Positions 10,201 to 21,309 of a stretch of DNA of 64,000 bases are shown here, piece by piece (position 1 is the first letter of the stretch; every line of letters begins with the position of its first letter). The position numbers and the translations under genes are program-made. This stretch comes from Scilla litardierei (lineage: Eukaryota; Streptophyta; Magnoliopsida; Asparagales; Asparagaceae). The stretch is taken from contig CM061138.1 of NCBI GenBank assembly GCA_030789695.1, positions 16,254,214 to 16,318,213 on the forward strand. The letters are read 5' to 3'. The notes beneath the pieces are model-generated. The model worked only from the letters and a program-made list of their open reading frames with translations, ran no database searches and was not told where the DNA came from.

Positions 10201-13192
10201 AAAAAATTTAGCGCGGGTGCCTTCGGCGCGGGCTTCATATACATATAACATGTGTCCTTGGGACATTGTTCATTTAAAAATCTTGGACCCACTAATTTTT
10301 TTTAAACAAACATCAATAATTATTAGGTCTTCTCAAAATCTTAATTCGCAAAAATTTAGTTTCCCCTGAAATATCAGCAGATGGTATCGAAATTTTACAG
10401 GGTTTTGCAAGCGGATCAATGAGTTGGCAGCATCTCCCGCGTTCATTCTCCCACAGCTCGCGTTCATTCCCAAGATGAGATTGTGTGTGTGCACAACATT
10501 TTTTTTATAACTAATATTAAAAGGCTATTCCTAGTTTCAATGCTTTAGTGCATTCCCAACAAATTTCTTTTCAAACCCAAAAATTTCCCTCCAAAACTTG
10601 ATGTGGCATTGCCACATAGGACAAATTCAAAATCTACCCTCAATTGTAATAGAGATGTATAAAGGTATGATCATATGTATATGTGTTTGTGTGTATTCCA
10701 TATTGATGGATCTATGTGTGTATTAGGCTTAGGTGTAAAATGGATGGCTATGTTGTATTATATATGTGCTACAATATTGGATAGATTATAATAATATATT
10801 TGTCCATTAATATGTTAGGTAGATAGGGTTATTGTGCATATGGCATAAGTATTATTGTTTGTCATTGTTAGTAATTGGGGGTGTTTTGTGTAAGTTGGGA
10901 GTTAGGTATTGGATAAGATTTTAAATTATTGAGGGGGTTTTGTGCTTATTTTTGGCTAAGTGTCATTGTTAGAGAGATGTGAGGGGATGACACCTAAACT
11001 TAATGACGCATCTTAATCTCTCTCCATCTCCCCTTCCCCCAAAACCGAACCAGCCCAAATTTCCCCCCTAGACTGCGTTTTTCCATGGAGAAAATAAGGA
11101 GAAATTGGAGGAAGAGGAAGAACGAAAGGAAGAAAAAACCCATCTCATTTCCTCTTTCTCCCCTCTCATTTCCCCCACACTCTCTCAATCTTCATGGCCA
11201 AACCCTAGCCCCAAATCCATGTCCAGATCTGGCCAAATTTGTCCATGGCCTTTTCCCTTCATTTTCAAGCCTAAATCTCCTTCTCTCATGTCCCTTTTGA
11301 GCCTTGATAATAGCTAGATGGATGTGTGGGTATTTGGAGCTAGAAGGAGGTGTTTTCATGGCCTAAGATGGTGTCTTTTGGAGGAGTGAAGCCAAAAAAG
11401 TGGATTCATGAAGCTAAGTGGGATCTAGATGATTTCGTGTATGAAGCTTCCAATTTCACGCCAGGAATCCCTCTCCTTATAGTATGTTATTCAATTTCAT
11501 ACCTACATGCTAAAGTCATTATGTTTTCTAATGAATATGCATTTCTTCATACCATGAAATCAATCATCATGCTACAAGTTGTCATTTTGCTATGTTATTT
11601 GTGTGATCCATGCTATGCCATGCCTTGTTACTAATAATAGTAGTTGTTAAAGACAAAAGAGTGCTTCTTTATGTTGCTTTCTATTGAATTAATAGTCATA
11701 TTCATTATGTCACCCATGTGTTCGTGGAAATGTCTATATGCAATCAAGAAATGTGAGAAATGCCCATTGCACAATATGGCCATGGGCCAAAAGATGTGAT
11801 TATGAAATTCTTGTGTTGGCATGAAGAAAATATGAAATGGGAAATGTTGGAAACATGTGAAGATGGGAATTTGGTAATTGAATCATGAAGCATGGAGTAA
11901 GATGTTAGTACCATGCATACTTGGGCAATGGTGACATTGATGGCATGGATTCATGTGTTATATTGTGATATAAAGAGGGGTGCACAAGGAGATGCATGAC
12001 CTTATGAGAATGAGAAATGGAATGAAAGAAATAAACAAATTATGAAGCCATGTCATAATGATTTCATTTTCTGCTATGTATGACATTAATGTCCCTCATT
12101 TATGCCTTAATACAAATTGTAATAATCTAATATAATGCATGAACTTGTTGTAGCCTCTTCTCTTTTATTAACATGTAAGCTTTTATGCTTTAATGCAATA
12201 TGTCACTCTTATAGTTTGTCATTGCATATCATTGTCTTTATGTCCACCTTTATGTTACATTGCAATTCGCCATGTCATGCCACCCATTGTAGTTTTATGT
12301 TCACTCTTACATTTCATTTCATAATGTCATGGCATGTCACTCATTGTAGCTTGCATCACATTGTTGAATAATATGTCACATATGATAGTTTGTATCATGC
12401 ATTGAATGCTATGCTATATGGAGATGGGCAATTCCTACTGGAGTACGTTGTGACGTGCTCCTTTCGTGGTTTTTCAGATGATAGACATGTAGTAGGTGTA
12501 GCTGGATTTTTGGAGGTTGGAGTTGACTTGTGGGAGTAGCCAAGGAGATTTGTGCTTAGAGTTGGATGATTGGGTAGTCGTAAAGTGTTAGTTGTACTTT
12601 TGGGAATGTGGTTGTACCTTGTATATGACAGTTGTGCTTGAATTTATGTAATACATGGATGATTCTTTGTCTTTGTTCTCTGTGTTCTACTTTTTTGAGT
12701 TTGGAGTATTATGTGTACTTTCCCGCACATGCGCAGTGGCATGCTCGTATCTGTTGTATTTCTTTTCTCTATCCTCTCTTTCTTCTTCACCCTCACCTTT
12801 TTGGAAATAACTGAGACAGATTCGTATTTCTCGGGTATCTTGGGGAGCAGGACGTGACACTGTATCAGACCTAGTCGACTGGATGTCAAACCGGTCAACT
12901 AGTTGACTCTTAAACAAGGTTTTTGACCTATAGAACTTAAGAAATCATTTAAAAACTTTTCTAAACATTTTGAAAATATTTTTAGTGAATTTCTAAGTGT
13001 GTGTGTATGATTCAACTAAGGCTTTAACGTGCTAAGACAAGATTAAATGAAAATTACATCAACTCAAATTTACATTAAGCTTCTTGATGCAATCTTGGCT
13101 CTTCAATCTCGTTGCCTTGATTCCTTTGATTGCAATGCCTTGTTGAACTCACAAGCTCTTGAGTGCACTTTGATTTGTAGACTCTTTATACA

Positions 13193-13522
13193 TCTATTTA
13201 ACAATAGAGGGGGACCTGCCACAGGGTTGTTCTGTGTGGCAGTGCCTCAACCGTGTGGGATGATCCCCCACTCTCAAAAAATATAAAAAAAACCTTCCTC
13301 CAACATCCCACTTATTTGCATGTTTGGCCTTGCGTTTTTGCATTTGAGACCTTTTAGCCTTATTATTTACGTGATTGCTCCCCTTTTACACCCTGACGCT
13401 ACCGACACACACCCGCACCAACACCCACAATTCTCTCTCCTTTTCGGTTGCGAGCATGCACCGTGCCTTGTTCGTATGGTGTTGTTTCTACTCCGTGCAC
13501 TTTGTGCACGGGTAATTTCCAA
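13193..13522 (+). mobile_element. 330-bp non-autonomous Helitron with empty site in partner LTR
   Basis: The sequence starts TCTATTTAAC directly after an A (13192) and stops before a T (13523). The paired LTR reads TTATACA|TGCACTCAT there without interruption, so the insertion is between A and T with no target duplication. Near the end, CCGTGCAC-TTT-GTGCACGG (13493-13511) forms a hairpin 11 bases from the terminus. The terminal bases are CCAA, one change from the canonical CTAA. There is no coding capacity, so a RepHel protein would have acted in trans. Confidence 0.75.
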
Positions 13523-13584
13523 TGCACTCATGAATGATTAGATGACATGGTTGCTCATCATCAAAATATACACAGGGTGACTCA

Positions 13585-14889
13585 ATATTTTACTATTCTC
13601 CTTTTTTATGATGACAAACATGAATTCATAATAATAAAATATAAATATTTACTCTTCCTGCAACACAAGTTAGCAAAAGATACCAATGAATGTGTGCTAA
13701 GCATGCATGCAAGTGACTGATATACCATATCATTATGAGTGTCATCTAAACTTGACCAATATATCACATATTAGACCATATCATTCTGAATGTTATCTAA
13801 TCTCTCCCCCTTTGTCATTTACTAAAGAGGATGTGATATTAAGTGTTCTCCCCTTTGTTAATCAAAAATCTTTCTCCCCTTGTTATCAATAAGAAAACTC
13901 TCCCCCTAAAATATGACAATATATTAAAAGAAACATCTCTCCCTCTTGGTATGCATCATGAGTCAAAAATAAGGTGTTCAAGAAAGTATATGTGACTCAA
14001 TATCTCATGCATAATGATACCAAATGTTACAACATAGTGTAATCACATGAGGGAGATGCATGATACCACACGTTATCATAAATATGTGTGATATCACTTA
14101 TTTAAGGAAATCGATACCAATTATTGAAAGAAAATATACGTGCAAATATTTTGAACCTCCCTACAAAGTTACATATCAATTTCGAACCTCCCCTTGAATT
14201 CATGCACTCTTATTGAATCATGGTTTGTATGGTGTAGCATCAAGGGGTACATGAAAATATACAGAAATTTGGTACCATATGTCTTTTGAGTCCATAAGGT
14301 TAGTTTTGGAGTAAAATCAACTTAATTCTTATCAAAGACTATCAAATTATATTCTGATTTAATTAATTCAATTTAATTATTATGCAGAAATCGACAAGAT
14401 AAAACTATAAGCAAGGATATCTAGAAATAGAGAAACTGATAAAGAACTGAAAAATATCAAACACCAGAATCTATCAGATTGCAGTGTTACTAGTCGACTA
14501 GAGAGATGCAATTGTCAACTAGTCAGTAGATTAGTCGACTAATTGATCTTCTTTGGTCGACTAATTTCTGGAAACTGAGAAACAATTCTGACAGAACTTA
14601 TGAACTACTCGACTAATGTGTATGTCCTAGTCGACTAATATTGAAAAATGAAAATTTTCACAACATTCATGTGCAATAGTTATTATAAAATCATTTTTAT
14701 AATTAATTCTTTCTTATTAAAGGTACTAATGGGATTAGCCTTAGGGTTTAAGGTACATTAGTGGTTTCAAATGCTTTTATCATTCAATTAGAAACCAAAC
14801 CTAATTTGGTTTTGAGTTTCCATTGTTTAAATACTTATAGTTTTTAGACATGTGAACATTATTCATGAAATTGTTAACATAATTGTTTT
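13585..14889 (-). other. 3' untranslated region of nested copia with reiterated polypurine tracts
   Basis: On the minus strand, several AAGGGGAGA or AAAGGGGGAGAG tracts occur between about 13800 and 13960. These precede the 3' LTR and could prime plus-strand DNA. Repeated polypurine tracts are a feature of SIRE-type copia elements. From 14480 to 14640, TAGTCGACTA palindromes like those of the LTR recur. No coding sequence is seen. Confidence 0.5.
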
Positions 14890-15601
14890 TCATTTTAATT
14901 GATCCATTTTCGGTATCCAAACTTTTATTATATCTTTCGACTTATATTGGGTTGGATTGTTAGTTATTGTTTTCTTATGGAAGCTTTTATATAAATATGC
15001 ATGATTTTGCTTAGATTTATGTTGAACTTGTTTATCACTTTTATTCTTATTAAACCCTAAGCCAAAGTTGCTAATAGTGGTTTGTTGGGGTTTTTTCAAG
15101 TTTTCTTTATCTTTGTTAAATTTTTCAACATTTTATATAAATCTTCATATTTTAATTTAGTTGTTGACACATTCTTATCTAGTTCATTAATCATAGTATT
15201 TATTCATCATATTATTTAGGTTTTACATTCATTTTAAGAAGTTTGTTTTCTACTTTTAACTCGTTGCTTTCTACATTAAGGGTTATACATTTTCTTTCTA
15301 AATCATTATTAATGTTAACTAAGTCTTCAGATATGTTTCATTTTTAACATAATGATTTCTTCCTGATATTCTGTATTCTCTATCTCTAAGTTAATTAACT
15401 TTTCATTATTATTAATGCTAGAACATTTTTGATGATTTTTCTTAAGAATTAGAAGTTCTTTTACAGTCTTCTCATATTGCACATAAAGTTTGTGAAATTC
15501 TTCTTTCCAATCTTTATCATCATTATCCACATCACTATCACTAGACTCTTGAGTCAGAGTTTAGAGTTTATCTTGTTGTCCACTATATCCACGAAGCACA
15601 T

Positions 15602-15665
<64 letters not shown>

Positions 15666-16620
15666 CTTCTTTTGATGAAGAGTCATCGGGTGGATCATTT
15701 GGATCTTGATCCCAAGCGTCAAGTGGTTTCTTTTTGGCTTCTTATATTATTTATGTCCTTTCCTTTGTGCTTTGCTATTGGGTAATCTCTCTCCAAATGC
15801 CATGTCTTATTACATCCAAAACAAACGGGAGACTCAATAGATAATCTATGTTTTCTGTTTTTTTAAGTTTACTTACCTTGAAGATCTTCATGAAACCCTT
15901 AGTGATGAGAGCTAGTTGCTCTTCAACTTCATCTTCCGACTACTCCGTCTCCGAAGTGACTTTAAATGCAATCTCTTTCTTCTTCTTGGCATGCTCCTTA
16001 TCCGTCCTTTGTTGTAATTGAAGCTCGTACGCCATGAGGTGGCCGAAAGGTCTTCCAAGGTAAGCTTGAAAAGATCGTTTCCTTCATCTATGATTGTCGG
16101 CTTCCTCTCCCACTCGGGTGTGAGAGACCGAAGAATTTTACGTACATGCTCGCCTTGAAAGTAGCTCTTGCCAATCCCGGCAAGAGTGTTGATTTCCGTG
16201 AAGCGAGTGTACATCTCCATAATTGATTCTCTTTGAATCATCTCGAAGGCTTCATACATATGAGCATAAAGAGAGACTTTAGAATTTTTAATTCTATCAT
16301 TACATTCGAGAATCTTTTATATGTCCTGAGCGGGGGTTGCTAGGGACATCAGGTTAGACTCTATGTTGTCAATTGCACAATAGAACATGTTCAATGCATT
16401 GGCATTCAATGCATCTTGCTCCTTTTCATGCTTGGTCCATGAAGTGTCTGATTTTTCTAGTGCTTCATATGGGTCTCCATCATAGTCCACAAGTCATATG
16501 AGATGGATTTGAGATAAATCTTAGTACAATTCTTTCCACTTCCATAGTTTGATCCAGTAAGCAATGATGGACGAGAAATGCACTGGCCTTTGGGAAAAGT
16601 GTTGTTTGTTGACGACATCT
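14890..16620 (-). pseudogene. gag: copia gag remnant (UBN2 type), minus strand
   Basis: The best stretch (16259-15912) contains EMYTRFTEINTLAG and RKILRSLTPEWERK, hallmark phrases of the UBN2 domain in plant copia gag. Upstream, near 16610-16540, minus-strand translation gives SRPSLLTGSNYG, the usual gag start region. Downstream, 15530-15327 encodes a lysine- and asparagine-rich coiled segment, and 15099-14890 encodes a basic linker ending near KVWIPKM, as found before protease in this type. Frameshifts, stops and a (CT)n microsatellite break it. No protease or later domains follow. Confidence 0.65.
15606..15662. repeat. (CT)n microsatellite
   Basis: An uninterrupted CT run of about 28 units lies within the copia gag remnant. 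Confidence 0.97.
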
Positions 16621-16653
16621 TTCAATTCACTAGCTCTGATTACACATATTGGA

Positions 16654-17971
16654 TGGCAAGTAAAACACTAGATGTGGGATGGATAGTGTTTATGAAAATA
16701 TAATCTCCTAGAAAATTCTACCTACAATTATAATTAGAGTTACCTAATTTAATCCTAATCAATAATAATAATATCTTGCAATAGAGTATGTAACGGAAAT
16801 AGAATAAACAAGAGATAATTCACAACACAGAAAATCGACAATCATAAACTCAAAGAATTATCCTAATTTACCCAAACCCTCGTCTACATCTAGTCTCAAA
16901 TCCCACATGGAGTTTCCACTATTTCAAAAAATAATACATCTTTCCAAGAGGATTTTTTACAACACCTCACAATTGAAAATTTTCAACTCACATCTCTTCT
17001 CAAGAGGATTTTATACTTACATAGATATGATACAAATACATATACACGGAGTTGAAACTCTTGTGTAGTTGTGTAGCTAAAGGAAGAAAATTGATCTTCA
17101 AAATGAATTTGAAGCACTTAGAAGATCAATAAAATTGGTCAAAGAAGATTGAAACTCTATAAAAACTTGGTCAAAGAAAAAGAGTTTTTCTTTTAAACTT
17201 TTGAGCTTAAAACAATTTTTCTCTATAAAAATTAAGCATTAAAATCATACATTAAAATCTGAACAACCCTATATATATACGATGAATTTCGGGTCAAACA
17301 AATTGTCCAAAATACTATCCAACAGTCAACGGCTAGTAAAATTTTTGTTATAAACCAATGACTAGTTGCTAGTCAACTAGTATACACATACTAGTCGGCT
17401 AGGCCATGACTAGTTGACTAGTAAATGTACTCTGGTCGACTAGTTCAAACATGTCATAATATGTTTTGCTCTCTGTATTTTCTAGTCGACAATTGTACAT
17501 TGCTAGTCGACTACAGTTCATAGCCTAGTCGACTAGCTCATCTACATTAGTCGACTGGATTGACATGTCTATTAGCCTATGAAGTCTGTGTCAAACCTAA
17601 TTGACTGGGTGTTAGACTAGTCGACTAATTGGCTTATACAAATGGTTTTGACCTAGAAAACTTTGAAAATCATTTGAAAACTTTTCTAAACATTTTGAAA
17701 ATATTTTTAGTGAATTTCTAAGTGTGTGTAATCTTTAACTAAGGCTTTAACATGCTAAGAAAAGGTAAAATAAAAATCAAATCAAATTTAATTAAGCTTC
17801 TTGATGCAATCTTGGCTCCTCCCTCCTTGTCTTAATTTCTTTGATTGTAATGCCTTATTGAATGCACAAGCTCTTGAGTGCACTTTGATTTGCTTTAGAC
17901 TCTTTATACATGCACTCATATATGATTAGATAACATGTTTGCTCATCATCAAAATACACATGGGTGACTCA
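16654..17971 (-). repeat. 5' LTR of nested copia
   Basis: This 1.3-kb LTR is the more complete copy. It contains repeated TAGTCGACTA palindromes at about 17360-17640. On the minus strand it begins TGAGTCACCC and ends CTTGCCA, next to a degenerate primer site. Confidence 0.65.
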
Positions 17972-17976
17972 ATATC

Positions 17977-19108
17977 CGAACAGAATATACTCTTGAAGTT
18001 ATTGATATTACAGATAAAGATAAAGAGGATTCAAATGCACGATTACAAGTCATTAGGTATCTAGTTACTACACCTAGGAGTGGAATTGATTAGCGAAGGA
18101 CTAATGTTTTTTATCTATGCCAAAATTAGAGATAGATTTTTCAAAGTGACGATTGACGGAGATAGTTGTACGAATTTAGTTGCCAACTCATCTATTAAAA
18201 AGATGGGGACTAAATGCCGAACCTCGTCCACTGCCTTATAAAATTACATGAGTTGATAAATCACATTCTGTTAGCCAACATTGTTTAATGCCTATCCAAT
18301 TTTTGAGATATTACGATGACATTTGGTGCAATGCCAAACCTATAGATACTTCACATATTTTGTTAGGTATGCCTTGGTGTATGACTTAGATTTTGCACAT
18401 TCTGGAAGATCCAACACATACACATTAATATTTTGAGGAAATAAAATTATATTGACCCCCTTTAGACCCAAGAACATAATTGAAAATCAAAAGAATATGT
18501 TAATCCTTAAAGCCTCTGCGTCAAATATCTCATCATATGAATCGTGGTTCCTTAAGAGTTTAGCTTTGACAATATTCCTAATGCACTTCATGAGCATTTT
18601 GCATATAATTTGAGTGCTTTACATATCGAGACTTGTGAAATTCTTGCAATTAACAATGATACTCACAAGTCTACTACAGAATCAAAAAGAAATTTGTATT
18701 TATAGATGACAGGATGATTCGGGTTTGCCTAGAGAGGTTCGTACTAGAACCAATAAGGAGGCTTTACATGTATCATACATGTTCTTGACGAGCTTTACCG
18801 AGTAATAATCCTGATGTGACTGAGTCAAGTATTTTGTAAAAGCTTGAGGAGATTGAGCACATCAAGTTTGGTATCCCAAGTCACATCCTCCTGACAAGAA
18901 GGTTATATATGCTTTCACATCTTTTACTATTTAGGTGGATTTTTCAAAAGAAAGTCGTTTACATATCTACATCCTATTATACTTTAAAGTTGATGGATGC
19001 AACTTCTCCAACTATATGGGACTACTGAATTCCGCTCGGTTATGTTATTTCTATCTCCGTTCACATGTGGTGAGTACTTAAGCCAAAGAAAATGATATAT
19101 ATCGAATT
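17977..19108 (+). pseudogene. pol: Gypsy-1 protease remnant and 3' region
   Basis: Translated pieces near 18110-18200 read DRFFKVTIDGDSCTNLVANS, resembling the Ty3-gypsy aspartic protease active-site region (family form IDGGSCTN). ILLGMPW near 18360-18378 is the conserved protease C-terminal phrase. Frameshifts and stops are frequent. From 18700 on, only weak pieces remain and reverse transcriptase motifs are absent. The purine tract expected at the 3' LTR edge is not clear. Confidence 0.5.
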
Positions 19109-19610
19109 TGAAATGGAGTCCTTTATTTTTTTTTAAAAGATTTTATATGTGATGGAGAAAGACTTTAAGTCTTTAAAAACTTCAAGTTAATTCAGTCTTT
19201 TGTTATTTTATAGAGTTTGAGTTCTTTGAGTCTTCTGGTTGTTTTGAGTCTTTTAGTTATTTTGAATCGTTTATTTATTCTATAAATTCTAGTCCTATTG
19301 TGTTTTTGAGAGTCAAGTTGTAAGCCTATTTAAAGACCACAAACTTATTTGTTTTGGTAGAAAAATCAATGAATAGAAATTTTGGTGTAAACTTTCAGTT
19401 TCTCCAGAAAATTAAATCGTTTACATTGGTGTGCGAGAGCGGGCTTGATTGCCTGAACGAGATAGATGTCCGAAAAATCTCCACATGTGAGGCGTGAGGG
19501 TCGATGATCGTAAGATTTTCAAGGCGCGAGATCCAAAAAGTTATCAATTATTTAGTCTTCTTCTTATCCAAATTCTCACCCCCCCCCTTTTCCGGTTCCG
19601 TTCTGTGTCA
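19109..19610 (+). repeat. Gypsy-1 right LTR
   Basis: Homologous to 7330-7809 and ending ...TCTGTGTCA. It carries a 15-bp insertion relative to the left copy near 19365 and many substitutions, which indicates an old insertion. Confidence 0.7.
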
Positions 19611-19849
19611 ACATGTGAACTGTTTCATTCCCTCCCCCCCCAACCCAAAACTAACATGGTTGATGTCCAACAGTAATCATTTCAATTCCTCTACGGTAAT
19701 TGACATGTTAGACAACATGTTTATCTTGATTCAGCTTGTATTTCCATGGTTACTTGCAAGAAGCCGAGTAAAATTATAAACAATTTGTTCATACTATCCC
19801 ACAAACCATTGCTTTGGGTAATTGAGAAGGTTGCAATCACTCTTTTCAG

Positions 19850-20168
19850 GAAGGAAATGAAGACGAAGAGGCAAAGGAAAAAAGAAGAGTGGTTGAAGAG
19901 CATGGCTTTAGTCTTACATGATAGCATGATGGGAGCGTTTCCAGAGACCATGTGAATGCTTATATTTAGGAAGCACAGAGTTGGTGAGAATGTGCCTCAC
20001 AACAGTAGCAAGGTTGAGCCACAGACTTGCCTACCTCGCCCTCACCGAGCTCCAGATCTACGCATTCTTAGTTCTTATTCTCAGGCTAAAAGAAATCTTG
20101 GAAACTGTCCACAGGTCGAGCACAGTGTCCTTGCATCTCTGTCACTACTCGATTCTGCAAAATTTCAG
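19850..20168 (+). pseudogene. LIN-type E3 ubiquitin ligase, exon after the gypsy insertion
   Basis: An acceptor CTCTTTTCAG precedes 19850 and a donor CAG|GTAATT follows 20168. Three frames together give family-like phrases in order: an acidic start then EEWLKSMALVL, LVRMCLTTVARLS, ELQIYAF, LRLKEILE, and EHSVLASLSLLDSAKF. Frame changes occur at an A run (19878-19883), near 19945 and near 20100, so the exon is dead. The acidic start continues the exon ending at 6520 in phase, which places the whole Gypsy-1 complex in the intervening intron. Confidence 0.7.
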
Positions 20169-20252
20169 GTAATTTGGACTTAACATGCAAATCAATATCT
20201 ACCTATTGATCATGGAACATTAAGCACAATTTGTTATCAATGCTGGGTGCAG

Positions 20253-20360
20253 AATGTATAGTCCCACTCATGAGATCTGCAGAGGAGATTCGGTATCCTT
20301 TACAAAACCTAGTGGACGTGACTTGGACAGCAAAACGTTACTGGTTACTTCTCAAGATGA
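20253..20360 (+). pseudogene. LIN-type E3 ubiquitin ligase, next exon
   Basis: After the acceptor GGTGCAG at 20252, one frame reads CIVPLMRSAEEI then LQNLVDVTWTAKRYW. From memory this matches the LIN-family segment that follows the exon at 19850. The end of the exon is uncertain. The WD40 part that should follow was not found. Confidence 0.65.
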
Positions 20361-20886
20361 AATTTTCCTTACGATTCAGATTTTTTTTGTTTTGATGTAA
20401 GTTGTAGTTTAGCTGTCCCTTTTCTGTTTCATCTTAATTTTTTCACTGTGAATATGTATGGTGTAGCAAAGAGTTGTTGCACCAGAACCAATAAATTTGA
20501 TGAATAAGCACCAAAAGGCTTCTTTTCTACATTTCTTCCAAAGAAAAGGTAGGATCTTGACAACCTTCATGGAATATGTGCCTTACTTTGTTAATTGCTT
20601 GCATAGTATTAGTTTGTCCAAATTATGGGTTTATTTTCTTATTGTGGCATGATTTTAAAATGGGTTGTGGTATCCCCATCTGCTAATTAAATTATTCATA
20701 TAAAATGCTAATTCTTTTATTATCTTCTGTCAAACACTTTCTTATTCATTTATGATTCCTCTATTAGCTTCTCAAGATGACCTAAGCGAGCTTTGAGATT
20801 TTCCACCCATGGAACAAGATGACCTAAATTGACCTCTAGTCAACAACTTTCACTCCAGACACACATGTTATCGCTGTGGAAATACT
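20361..20886. other. spacer, possible further LIN remnants
   Basis: No further LIN motif is secure. The sequence is AT-rich and ends in what would be 3' flank of the minus-strand exon at 21003-21188. Confidence 0.35.
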
Positions 20887-21002
20887 CTAGAAAGAACTGT
20901 TGCGGTAGGAAACAACTCTAGCAAGGAAGAAAAAAGAATGAATACGGCAATAGTCCCTCGATATAACAGAAATAGTGCTGGATACAACATGATGGAAAAA
21001 TA

Positions 21003-21188
21003 TTAAGCTGACGGTACATTGACAATCAAACCAACAATCCACATAACCAGGAAGCCAACAACCCAACAAAAAAGAAGGAAGACTACAATACCAGCCAAAA
21101 TGGTGGCAAGTGGTGGACCATCAGCTACATTGGAGCTACTGATATGGACCTTTCCTTCATCAGCTTTAGGATTTGGAGGAGGATTCAC
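21003..21188 (-). CDS. C-terminal exon of a small single-pass membrane protein (partial)
   Basis: Minus-strand translation gives a hydrophilic lead (PPPNPKADEGKVHISSSN), then a strongly hydrophobic segment including LATILAGIVVFLLFCWVVGF, then MWIVGLIVNVPSA and a TAA stop. The frame has gene-like composition. On its upstream side TCTGCTTCAG at about 21190-21200 looks like a splice acceptor, so this is probably a last exon rather than a whole gene. The protein would sit in a membrane with a short C-terminal tail. I do not recognise the family. It could belong to the same gene as the exon at 23008-23261, but the two do not join in phase directly. Confidence 0.45.
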   Translation of the reverse strand: MNPPPNPKADEGKVHISSSNVADGPPLATILAGIVVFLLFCWVVGFLVMWIVGLIVNVPSA

Positions 21189-21309
21189 ACCTGAAGCAGA
21201 AACTTTCTGCAGCCCATGGTTCAGTCGTGATCCTCCTATGCCATTGCCAAGTCTGAGGAAAGGACCTCAATATCTTAGTAAATCTCAAGACTTGAGCAAC
21301 TCAATTTAA

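Larger units (their letters stand above)
9595..12859 (+). mobile_element. 3.3-kb solo LTR, gypsy chromovirus-like
   Basis: The segment begins TGTAATACCCC and ends GGACGTGACA, the TG...CA form typical of large chromovirus LTRs. The partner LTR lacks it, and the flanks CTGTG (9590-9594) and CTGTA (12860-12864) form a 5-bp target duplication with one change. There is no primer site, gag or pol inside. The best reading is a solo LTR left after recombination between two LTRs. Its pyrimidine-rich centre near 11000-11300 contains leader-like sequence, including CCAAACCCTAGCC. A Helitron end lies at 9898. Confidence 0.6.
9258..13584 (-). repeat. 3' LTR of nested copia, carrying two insertions and a deletion
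   Basis: The plus-strand sequence TGGCAAGTAGAACACTAGA starts it and GGTGACTCA ends it, as in the other LTR. Compared with 16654-17971 it has a 3,265-bp insertion (9595-12859), a 330-bp insertion (13193-13522) and a deletion of about 590 bp near 9390-9405. Motifs shared with its partner include repeated TAGTCGACTA palindromes. Confidence 0.7.
9258..17971 (-). mobile_element. minus-strand Ty1-copia element lacking pol, nested in Gypsy-1
   Basis: Related terminal segments at 9258-13584 and 16654-17971 are its LTRs, and gag remnants lie between them on the minus strand. A degenerate primer site (minus-strand TGTAATCAGAGC) adjoins the LTR at 16640-16654. Reiterated polypurine tracts at 13800-13960 adjoin the other LTR. 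Between gag and the tracts there is no protease, integrase or reverse transcriptase, so the copy is internally deleted or non-autonomous. The reiterated purine tracts recall the SIRE/Maximus lineage. It interrupts Gypsy-1 between gag and protease. No matching 5-bp target duplication was found. Confidence 0.65.
7330..19610 (+). mobile_element. degenerate Ty3-gypsy-like LTR retrotransposon (Gypsy-1)
   Basis: Diverged LTRs at about 7330-7809 and 19109-19610 bound this element. A primer site TTGGTATCAGAGCT follows the left LTR immediately. Internal remnants of gag (8250-9240) and protease (about 18080-18380) lie on the plus strand, full of stops. Reverse transcriptase, RNase H and integrase are not recognisable. 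Most of the interior is a younger copia element with its own insertions. No exact 5-bp target duplication is visible and the LTR edges are approximate. It sits between consecutive LIN exons, so it inserted in an intron of that gene or pseudogene. Confidence 0.7.

Noticed and set aside
11000..11320. Coding exon in the solo LTR
   Set aside because: Pyrimidine-rich leader-like sequence with short frames only. It fits the transcribed part of a large LTR better than a gene.
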